DNA from: an uncultured Myxococcales bacterium
Lineage (GTDB): Bacteria > Myxococcota_A > Polyangia > Nannocystales > Nannocystaceae
Length of the DNA stretch: 64,000 nt
Direction: 5' to 3'
Assembly (NCBI GenBank): GCA_902826865.1
Contig: CADEGN010000003.1
Location: forward strand, 1-64,000
Position 1 is the first letter of the stretch; each line of letters opens with the position of its first letter. Shown one piece after another: positions 26,733-33,627 of the stretch. Both the position numbers and the translations under genes were made by a program. The notes below the pieces were generated by a model. That model worked only from the letters and a program-made list of their open reading frames with translations, was not told the DNA's origin and ran no database searches.

Positions 26733-28204
26733 AGCTACCGGTTTCGGACAGCCGCTCATATGCAGCCTTCTTTCGCTTCCGCGAGCTCGGAGAGCACGTC
26801 GTCGTGACCAGTCTCGAGGGCGAATGGGTCGTCCTTCGCCGCGACGAGTTCTCGGCGTTCGCCAATGGCAAGGTCGAGCCCGGAAGCGACCTCGACGTCC
26901 GCCTGCAGGCACGCAACCTCGTGCGGGAGCACTTCGACGTCCGCCGCGCCGCCGAGACGATGGCGCGTCGGCGTCGTTTCGTTCACGGCGGGCCAAACCT
27001 CCACCTTGTGGTCGTCACGTTACGGTGCAACGAGACATGCGTGTACTGCCACGCCTCGCGCGCCGATCTCGATGCGGTCCACACCGATATGACGCCGGAG
27101 ATCGCCGACGCGACGGTCGACATGATCCTCCGTACCACGAGCCCCCACGTGACGATCGAGTTTCAGGGGGGCGAACCGTTGGTCGCGTTCCCGATCGTGG
27201 AGCGCATCGTCGAGCGCGCCGTCGAGAAGAACCGCTCCGCGGGCAAACAGCTCGAGTTTACGATGGTCAGCAACCTCGCCCTGATGGATGAGGACAAGCT
27301 CCGCTGGCTCCTTGGGCACCGCGTGCAGATCTGCACCAGCATCGACGGGGCTAAGTCGCTCCACGACAAACAGCGCGTGCTCCCGATGGCGTCGAGTTGG
27401 GACACGGCGACCAAGTGGATCGCGCGGATCAACGCGGCCTACGCCGAGGCCGGGCTGGATCCGACGCTGTACCACGTGGAGGCCCTCCTCACGACCACGC
27501 GCGAAACGTTGAGTCGCTGGCGCGAGGTCGTAGATACGTACGTAGAGCTCGGTTGTCGCGCGCTCTTCTTGCGCCCGGTTGATCCCTTCGGCTTCGCGGA
27601 GAAAACCCGGCGCGTGGTCGAGTACCCACGCGCCGAATATCTCGCGTTTTATCGCCACGCGCTTGACTACATCATCGAGAAGAACCGAGCTGGTGTGGAG
27701 ATTCTCGAGCGCTACGCGGCGATCTTTCTGACCAAGATCCTCACCGGCGATGATCCGAATTTCCTGGATATCCGCAGTCCGGGCGGTGCCGGGATCGGGC
27801 AACTCGCCTACAACTTCGACGGCAAGGTCTTCAGCTCGGATGAGGGCCGGATGCTCGCTGCGGCGGGGGATCCCACCTTCTTGCTGGGCGATGTCCGGAG
27901 CTCAAGCTACCGCGAGATCGTCGGTCACCCGACGATCCGGGCGATGGCGATCGCGTCGAACCTGGATGGTCAACCGGACTGCATCGATTGCACATACGTC
28001 CCCTACTGTGGGACCCAGCCCGAGCACAATCACAAAACGCTCGGGACGATGATGGGTCGAATGCGGGAGAGCTCGATGTGTGCTGTGCACAAGGGCATCC
28101 AGGACATCTTGTTTGAGAAGCTGGCGACGGCGGACAACGAAACTCTCGAGATCCTCCGCCGCTGGACCACCATCCGGCCGCGCGAGCACTTCCTGCAACC
28201 GTGA
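26729..28204 (+). CDS. hxsB: His-Xaa-Ser system radical SAM maturase HxsB
   Basis: A 491-residue radical SAM enzyme that fits HxsB along its length. The N-terminal ~90 residues (FRFRELGEHVVVTSLEGEW, LRRDEFSAF) form a small recognition-type domain. Then come TLRCNETCVYC (C100, C104, C107), IEFQGGEPLVAFP, and a C-terminal SPASM-type set with CIDCTYVPYCG (C418, C421, C427) and a last Cys at 451. HxsB enzymes act with HxsC and HxsD on a His-Xaa-Ser repeat protein; the exact bond formed is not something I can state. It is coupled by overlap to the short HxsD-like gene. The precursor gene comes 259 bases downstream. Confidence 0.88.
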   Translation: MKLPVSDSRSYAAFFRFRELGEHVVVTSLEGEWVVLRRDEFSAFANGKVEPGSDLDVRLQARNLVREHFDVRRAAETMARRRRFVHGGPNLHLVVVTLRCNETCVYCHASRADLDAVHTDMTPEIADATVDMILRTTSPHVTIEFQGGEPLVAFPIVERIVERAVEKNRSAGKQLEFTMVSNLALMDEDKLRWLLGHRVQICTSIDGAKSLHDKQRVLPMASSWDTATKWIARINAAYAEAGLDPTLYHVEALLTTTRETLSRWREVVDTYVELGCRALFLRPVDPFGFAEKTRRVVEYPRAEYLAFYRHALDYIIEKNRAGVEILERYAAIFLTKILTGDDPNFLDIRSPGGAGIGQLAYNFDGKVFSSDEGRMLAAAGDPTFLLGDVRSSSYREIVGHPTIRAMAIASNLDGQPDCIDCTYVPYCGTQPEHNHKTLGTMMGRMRESSMCAVHKGIQDILFEKLATADNETLEILRRWTTIRPREHFLQP

Positions 28205-28409
28205 GGCGGCGCACCGGTGAGCGGGGCTGGCATCGACCACGGCCTCGGCGGCTGTGCGCGCCGTTTCGCGCCCCTCCCAAGAGCCCCAGGCCGGCCCTCA
28301 CGATGCCGAGAAAGCCCGCGGCGTTGCCGCGCGACCCGCAGGGCCCGTGCGATCTCCCGTCCCAGCGCCCGCTGCCGGTGTCTGCGGCGTGACCCACGGG
28401 CCGGCTGGT

Positions 28410-28441
28410 TTGTCACCGAGCCAAGCCTTGGGCCTGATAAC
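28410..28441 (+). promoter_or_regulatory. Weak promoter candidate before the precursor gene
   Basis: TTGTCA at 28410-28415 and GATAAC at 28436-28441 resemble -35 and -10 boxes but are separated by 20 bases, wider than the usual 16-18. The only gap in the operon (28205-28463) lies here, which would be a sensible place for extra transcription of the precursor. Evidence is weak. Confidence 0.15.
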
Positions 28442-28463
28442 ATGCCGAGCTGGGGAGCCCGCT

Positions 28464-28742
28464 ATGCCCGACGACCCGTCGTCTGACGCAACGACGGACC
28501 TGCCGGTCCCGAGCTACACAGCGACGCCAACGGCGTTACTCACCAGCGAGCAGCGCGAGGTCTCCGCGCGTGCCCGCGCGAACGCTGACGAGCGCCCGAA
28601 CGACGTCCGAGGCGAGCAGGCGATGGCTGTTCCAACACACTGTTCCCACGGCAGCCACGGATCCCACGGCAGCCACGGATCTCACGGCAGCCACGGATCC
28701 CACGGCAGCCATGGATCCCATGGCTCGCACGGGAGCTGGTGA
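28464..28742 (+). CDS. hxsA: His-Gly-Ser repeat RiPP precursor (HxsA-like)
   Basis: A 92-residue peptide, not an enzyme. Residues 1-58 are an acidic, Pro/Ala/Thr-rich leader-like segment (MPDDPSSDATTDLP at the start, SEQREVSARARANADERP in the middle). One cysteine (C60) and one Ser precede exactly ten tandem His-Gly-Ser units (residues 62-91), and the protein ends in Trp92. His-Xaa-Ser repeats are the signature of HxsA, the target in Hxs systems, here with Xaa always Gly. GGGGAG at 28452-28457 is a good ribosome site for the ATG at 28464; in-frame codons further upstream are less convincing. The next gene begins on the base after its TGA. Confidence 0.85.
   Translation: MPDDPSSDATTDLPVPSYTATPTALLTSEQREVSARARANADERPNDVRGEQAMAVPTHCSHGSHGSHGSHGSHGSHGSHGSHGSHGSHGSW
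28647..28736 (+). repeat. Tandem repeat coding ten His-Gly-Ser units
   Basis: Ten 9-base units. The synonymous codons alternate GGC-AGC and GGA-TCC (TCT in the fourth unit), so the true DNA period over the first eight units is 18 bases. The last two units differ: CAT-GGC-TCG, then CAC-GGG-AGC, the last of which contains the GGGAG before the next start codon. Confidence 0.95.
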
Positions 28743-29789
28743 ATGGTGCGGGGAAGCATCGAACAGCGCGTTGCCGGCAAACGTGAACGGGTGCACGTGC
28801 TCACCGGTGCCGTGTGCAACAACAATTGCATCTTCTGTATGGAGGAGGATCGGGACGGCAGGTACCAGACGAATTCGGCAACGACCGACGCGACGGTGCG
28901 GTGGATCCTCGAACACAACCGAGACACCGAGGAGGTCTGCTTCACCTCCGGCGAGCCGACCACGAATCCCGCGTTGCCGCGATGGATCGCCATGGCCAAG
29001 GCCGCGGGCGTTCCGACCATAAGCGTCATGACCAACGGGCGCGCCCTGTCGTACGAGCGCTACGCGAAGGGCCTCGTCGCGGCCGGGCTCAACCGCGTCT
29101 ACATCTCCATCCATGGCCACGAGGCGCGCCTGCACGAGGGCCTGACCCGCACCCCGGACAGCTTCGCCCAGACCGTCGCCGGACTCGACGTGGTCGCCGG
29201 GCTGCGGCGCTACGGAGTTGCGCTGCACACTTCAACCGTGGTCACGAAGCGAAACCTGCCGCATGTGACCGCGATCTATCGGTTCTTGCGCAGCCACGGC
29301 GTCGATCAGGTCGTGTTCAATGTGATGCAGGCCAACGGAAGAGCCGACACCTATTTCGAGCAGCTGTTTCCCACCTACAGCGAGATCGCCGGTGAATTCG
29401 CCCGTTTCGTGCACGAACAGGCCCGCATCGAGTCCCGGCCGATGGCGTTCCTCGTCGATATTCCGCTGTGCACCACCGAGGGCGTGCCCGACTTCAACCG
29501 TGGCTACGTGGAGAGCTACGTGCACTTTGAGCCGAGCGTCACAGGCCAAGGTGGTGGGACCGATGCCGGCCTGCTCTCGGCCGAGGCCCTCGCCGAGCGT
29601 CGTACGGGATCGAGTGGCGAGCTAGTTCGCATTCGCCGCGCGGACCTCGACGATGCGCGTCGACACAAGCGCGAGGCGTGCGGACGTTGCCGCTACAATG
29701 GCGTCTGCGAAGGCGTGTGGGGCAACTACCTCCGGCGCTACGGCTGGAACGAATTCGAACCCACGCCGGCGGAGGCGGTTGCGCAGTGA
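28743..29789 (+). CDS. Radical SAM enzyme adjacent to precursor (HxsC position)
   Basis: A 348-residue radical SAM protein with CNNNCIFC at residues 25-32, FTSGEPTTNP (SGE in place of GGE) near residue 70, SIHGHEA at 122-128, and an auxiliary CGRCRYNGVCEG (C313, C316, C322) followed by NYLRRYG. It sits where an HxsC-type second maturase would be expected and has the right length. Its sequence looks closer to the radical SAM part of the gene at 22728 than to HxsC as I remember it, so I give no symbol. Its ATG directly follows the precursor stop with no spacer, and its ribosome site GGGAG (28731-28735) is inside the last HGS repeat. Confidence 0.83.
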   Translation: MVRGSIEQRVAGKRERVHVLTGAVCNNNCIFCMEEDRDGRYQTNSATTDATVRWILEHNRDTEEVCFTSGEPTTNPALPRWIAMAKAAGVPTISVMTNGRALSYERYAKGLVAAGLNRVYISIHGHEARLHEGLTRTPDSFAQTVAGLDVVAGLRRYGVALHTSTVVTKRNLPHVTAIYRFLRSHGVDQVVFNVMQANGRADTYFEQLFPTYSEIAGEFARFVHEQARIESRPMAFLVDIPLCTTEGVPDFNRGYVESYVHFEPSVTGQGGGTDAGLLSAEALAERRTGSSGELVRIRRADLDDARRHKREACGRCRYNGVCEGVWGNYLRRYGWNEFEPTPAEAVAQ

Positions 29790-32002
29790 CCGACGAGCCC
29801 AAGGTGGACGAGCTCGCGCACAAGCGCGCGACCGTGGACGAGCCTGCGGCCGCGAAGCGACCGACCAACTTCGTTCAGCCGCGCATGTCTCTCGAACCGC
29901 GGGCTGGGACCCAGCGCGTGCTGTACGTCGGCGAGAGCACCCGTGAGCTCACTACGCTCACGGGGCTACTCGCGGATGCGAGTGACCCGAAGTACGTCGT
30001 CGATCACGCGGCGGATGATCAACTCGCGATCGCGGCGGTCAGCTCCGCGGAGTACGACGCGCTGCTCGTCGACGTCGCCGACGACCAACGCCTGTGGACC
30101 CGCCTGCTCCGCGACCGCCGACTTCCGCCGATTCCGGTGGTGGCGATCGATAGCATCGGCAAGCCGGCCCAGCGTACCGCCCGTCGTTCCACCCTCGTTC
30201 AGGAGGGGGCCGATGCCGTCGTACTCCGATCCGAGCTAAGCGGTGCGTTGCTTGAGGCGACGATCCACGCGGCCGTTGAGCGCGGCCGAATGCGTAAGGC
30301 GCTCTCGGAAGTTCAAGAGCGGTTCGCCCTCGCCGTGCGTGGGAGCAACGACGGTGTGTGGGAGTGGCTCCTCGATTCCGGCGAGATGCACTTTTCCCGC
30401 CGCTGGCGCGAGTTGCTCGGGTACGGACTCGACGATCTCTCCAACTCCGTCGACGAGTGGTTTGGGCGCGTGCATCCCGGGGACCTTGCGGCCCTGCGCG
30501 CAGACATTGAGACCCATCTGGCCGGCGAGAAGGCGTTCCACGAGAACGAGCACCGCTTGCGTGCCAGCGACGGGACCTACCGCTGGGTAATCAGTCGTGG
30601 GGTCGTGCAACGCGATGCCGTGGGTCGTCCGTTGCGCATGGCTGGTTCGCTGACCGATACCTCAGACTATCGCCTGCGCGAGCAGAAGCTCCGCGATGAG
30701 AGCCGCCAGGATCCGCTCACGGGCCTACCGCGGCGTGAGCCCTTCATGGAGCGGGTCTCCCGCGCAATCGAGCTCAGGCAACAGGACGAAAACTACTCTT
30801 ACACCGTGCTGATGATCGACGTTGATCGATTCCGTTGGTTGGCCGACAGCATCGGCCACCAGGCCGCCGATTCAGTCCTGGCCATCCTCGCCCGTCGTTT
30901 GATCGGTTGCGTGCGACCGGAGGACATGGTGGCGCGCTTCGGCGGCGACAAGTTCGCGGTGATGCTTGAGAACCTCGACGACGTCAACGCCGGCACCGAT
31001 ATCGCCAATAGGATCCGCACCGCGATTCACGATCCGTTCGAGGTCGAGGGCCAGACTGTCTACGCGACGGTTAGCATCGGACTCACGTCGAGCGCGCGCA
31101 ACTACGACGATCCCGACGAGATCATCAGCGACGTGAGCGCTGCGGCCAACAAGGCCAAGGAGCGGGGCCAGGACCGTCATGAGGTCTTCGAAACCAAGAT
31201 GCGCATCGACGCGCTCACCCACTTGCGGCTCGAGGTAGCGCTACGGCAGGCGGTCGAACGCAGCGAGTTCGAGCTCAACTACCAGCCAATCGTGGCGCTC
31301 GACAGCAGGCGGCTGGTGGGATTCGAGGCGCTGACGCGGTGGCGCCATCCGCGACGCGGACTGGTACCGCCATCCGAGTTCATCCCCGTCGCGGAGCAAA
31401 CCGGGCTGATTCTGCCGATCGGGCGCTGGGCGATCGCAGAGGCAGTGCGCCAGCTCAAGCGCTGGAACGAGGCGCTGCCCGAGCACCAGCCGCTGACGAT
31501 GAGTGTCAACCTTTCGGGGAGGCAGCTCGCCGATCCGCGGCTTCTCGAGGAGATCGAGATCGCGTTGGCCAACAGTGACCTGCCGCCTGGATCGCTGCGC
31601 ATGGAGCTCACCGAGAGCGTGCTGATGGAGAACGCGGAGACGGTCCTGCGGGTCCTCGAGAGTCTGCGGAGCGCCGGCGTGCGGATCTGGGTCGACGATT
31701 TCGGCACCGGGTACTCATCACTTTCGTACCTGCACCGATTCCCCGTCGACGGTCTGAAGATCGACAAGTCGTTCGTCGACGTTCTCGACGGAAGCGAGCA
31801 CGGGGCCGCGATGATCCGGACGATCGTTGGGTTGGCACAAGCTCTCCATGTCGAGGTGATCGCCGAAGGGATCGAGCACCGATCGCAGGCTGAAGAGCTC
31901 CTCCGGCTCGGCTGTCCGCGTGGGCAGGGTTTTCTGTTCGGCGAACCCCTGCGCCCGGCCCGGGTCGCCGAGATCTACTCGGCGGTTCCGGTGGCCAAGT
32001 AA
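29786..32002 (+). CDS. PAS-GGDEF-EAL protein, probable c-di-GMP phosphodiesterase
   Basis: A 738-residue signalling protein. Residues ~35-160 resemble a degenerate receiver domain (VLYVGES, ALLVDVADD). A PAS domain follows (LAVRGSNDGVWEWLLDSGEM, with PAC-like YRWVISRG). The GGDEF domain carries GGDKF instead of GGDEF, so cyclase activity is doubtful. The EAL domain looks complete: FEALTRWRHP, SVNLSGRQL, MELTESVLM, DDFGTGYSS, LKIDKSFV, EGIE and GQGF. It should therefore lower c-di-GMP, perhaps with GTP sensing by the GGDEF part. The GTG at 29786 overlaps the stop of the radical SAM gene, with GGAGG at 29771-29775. This places it in the Hxs operon. Longer in-frame starts run back into that gene. 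Confidence 0.85.
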   Translation: MTDEPKVDELAHKRATVDEPAAAKRPTNFVQPRMSLEPRAGTQRVLYVGESTRELTTLTGLLADASDPKYVVDHAADDQLAIAAVSSAEYDALLVDVADDQRLWTRLLRDRRLPPIPVVAIDSIGKPAQRTARRSTLVQEGADAVVLRSELSGALLEATIHAAVERGRMRKALSEVQERFALAVRGSNDGVWEWLLDSGEMHFSRRWRELLGYGLDDLSNSVDEWFGRVHPGDLAALRADIETHLAGEKAFHENEHRLRASDGTYRWVISRGVVQRDAVGRPLRMAGSLTDTSDYRLREQKLRDESRQDPLTGLPRREPFMERVSRAIELRQQDENYSYTVLMIDVDRFRWLADSIGHQAADSVLAILARRLIGCVRPEDMVARFGGDKFAVMLENLDDVNAGTDIANRIRTAIHDPFEVEGQTVYATVSIGLTSSARNYDDPDEIISDVSAAANKAKERGQDRHEVFETKMRIDALTHLRLEVALRQAVERSEFELNYQPIVALDSRRLVGFEALTRWRHPRRGLVPPSEFIPVAEQTGLILPIGRWAIAEAVRQLKRWNEALPEHQPLTMSVNLSGRQLADPRLLEEIEIALANSDLPPGSLRMELTESVLMENAETVLRVLESLRSAGVRIWVDDFGTGYSSLSYLHRFPVDGLKIDKSFVDVLDGSEHGAAMIRTIVGLAQALHVEVIAEGIEHRSQAEELLRLGCPRGQGFLFGEPLRPARVAEIYSAVPVAK

Positions 32003-32015
32003 CACGAACGCAAAA

Positions 32016-32047
32016 GAACGCCGGCATCGGGGGCGATGCCGGCGTTC
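32016..32047. terminator. Strong hairpin terminator between convergent genes
   Basis: A perfect 14-bp inverted repeat (GAACGCCGGCATCG / CGATGCCGGCGTTC) with a GGGG loop lies between the end of the GGDEF/EAL gene and the end of the AgmX-type gene. Read on the minus strand it is followed by TTTTG, a short T-tract, so it is best as a terminator for the minus-strand gene. It probably also stops the Hxs operon. Confidence 0.85.
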
Positions 32048-32067
32048 AAGCGGCTACGGGCGAGCCG

Positions 32068-33318
32068 TTAGAATTGCACGGGGTAGGTCGTGCCCTGCTG
32101 GGCGGACCCGAAGCGCTGGAACGTCGCTGACTTGAGCGCGTCCGCGACGCACTTACCGGCGGGCAGGCTATCGTGCGGAGCGAGAGCTTCGGCGGACAGA
32201 ACCTCCCCGGAATCCCCGGAGATGGAGACCTTCACGCGAACTGTCGTCCCAGGCTCGATCGCGTGCTGCGACCCGCACGCTTTGGCTTTGCCCTTCGCCG
32301 AGGAGAACCCCTCGCGGATCTGCTGGGCCGTCAGTTTGTCGGCCAACGCAGAATCGAGATCGGCAGCTGCGCGGCTCTTCCGCAGGATCTCGCCGCAGCC
32401 GGGCTTGCTCGGATCGAGCACACACTCCTTGCGGTGGCGCTCGTCGATCTCCTTAGGGTCGGCAAACGGATCCTCGGCAGGTCCGCTCGGTGGCGCCTTG
32501 GCGCCGGGCGCCGACTTCTCGGCCGCGGGCTCTTCTGCGCCTTTCTTGGCGCGCCCTTTCTTTACGCTGACGTCGACCTTCTCCTCGGCCTGCGGTTCCG
32601 GGGGCGGCTCTACGACCTCCTCGGGTTCGGGTTCGGGTTCGGGGGGCGGCGGTGCTTCGACCTTCGGTGCTGGCCTGGGCTCGACCTTGGGTGGCGGCTC
32701 AGGCTTTCGCTCCGACGCGCTTGCTGCGCTGCGAACCTCGGTGTTGGCCACCTTCGGCGGAGGGCTGTTGTCGCGCATCGCGTACCAGCCGATCCCGAGT
32801 AACGCCACGGCCGCGGCTGCGATCCACAGGCCGTTGTTGTTCTTCGGCTCCGCGGAACTTGGGCGCGGCGTCGATGCTGCGGAAACGCTCACCGGGGCGC
32901 TCGGCCGAGAACCCGCGAGTGCAGCTGCGGCGGCCGCTTCGGCGGCGCGTTCTTCCCGCTCTTCCACGGACGTCGCCGGCTTCGCCGTTGCCGCCGACGT
33001 CGCTGGCTTGGCCTCGGGCGCAATGGTGGGAGGGATGATCGGAGGCGATGGTTTTACGGGCTCGACCTCGGTGGCAGGGATCTTCTTCGCCAGGGGTTCG
33101 ATTCTGTTGGCAGCCTCGGCTGGCCCGGGTGCCGCCGCAACGCTGGCCACGAGGCCCGCTGTCTCGATCTCGTCGACCTCTTCGAGCGCGTCGTGGTCGT
33201 TGTCGTGGTCTTCGCTCTCCTCGATTCCGAGCGACGCGGCGACTTCCATGATGTCAGAGAGACCCGAGCTCTCCGCAGGAGCGCGCTCTCCGTCTTTGTC
33301 TTCAGCAACGGTACCCAT
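32068..33318 (-). CDS. Membrane protein with AgmX/TonB-like C-terminal domain
   Basis: A 416-residue protein. Residues 1-150 are cytoplasmic, acidic and low-complexity (SDIMEVAASLGIEES, then Pro/Ala/Lys-rich). One membrane segment follows (GLWIAAAAVALLGIGWYAM, about residue 172), then a Pro/Glu/Lys-rich periplasmic spacer. The last ~110 residues form an AgmX/PglI-type C-terminal domain (KACGSQHAIEPGTTVRVKVS, GKCVADALKSATFQRF). Such proteins occur in myxobacterial envelope and gliding-motility systems. The ATG at 33318 has AAGGA nine bases upstream and is better than the longer frame from 33369. It is followed by the hairpin at 32016-32047. Confidence 0.75.
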   Translation of the reverse strand: MGTVAEDKDGERAPAESSGLSDIMEVAASLGIEESEDHDNDHDALEEVDEIETAGLVASVAAAPGPAEAANRIEPLAKKIPATEVEPVKPSPPIIPPTIAPEAKPATSAATAKPATSVEEREERAAEAAAAAALAGSRPSAPVSVSAASTPRPSSAEPKNNNGLWIAAAAVALLGIGWYAMRDNSPPPKVANTEVRSAASASERKPEPPPKVEPRPAPKVEAPPPPEPEPEPEEVVEPPPEPQAEEKVDVSVKKGRAKKGAEEPAAEKSAPGAKAPPSGPAEDPFADPKEIDERHRKECVLDPSKPGCGEILRKSRAAADLDSALADKLTAQQIREGFSSAKGKAKACGSQHAIEPGTTVRVKVSISGDSGEVLSAEALAPHDSLPAGKCVADALKSATFQRFGSAQQGTTYPVQF

Positions 33319-33627
33319 TTCAGGTAATCCTTCCGCACACAGGGGGCCGCGGCACTGGGCCGCACGCATTTGGGTTCACTGTGGTCCCCCTCACGGTCCA
33401 CCGCGAACGCGGGCTCATTGTAGCTCGGGTCATGGCGGACCGCCGGTAGGGGTGCACGGTGGGAGCGTGACCTAGCATGGTGACGTTGTCGCGCCGGCGC
33501 CATGGCCTTACGGCCACGCGGATCATCGCCCATCTAGCTACATGGCGCTCGAACGTGATTCCTTCGTGGGTCTCGGGCCGTGTCACTGCTGCAGTCATTG
33601 CCCCGGCCGGGCGCGGGCTTCATCGCG
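33319..33627. other. Intergenic stretch with no gene seen
   Basis: About 310 bases between two minus-strand genes. It must hold the promoter of the AgmX-type gene, but I found no convincing -35/-10 pair, hairpin or small gene. Short frames here have no start context or recognisable sequence. Confidence 0.5.

Noticed and set aside
28201-28392. A 63-codon GTG frame starting in the hxsB stop
   Set aside because: It is Pro/Arg-rich with no recognisable pattern and no ribosome site of its own. I mention it in a finding but do not call it a gene.
28647-28736. CRISPR-like direct repeat array
   Set aside because: The 9/18-base units have no spacers and are in frame with a gene; this is a coding tandem repeat.
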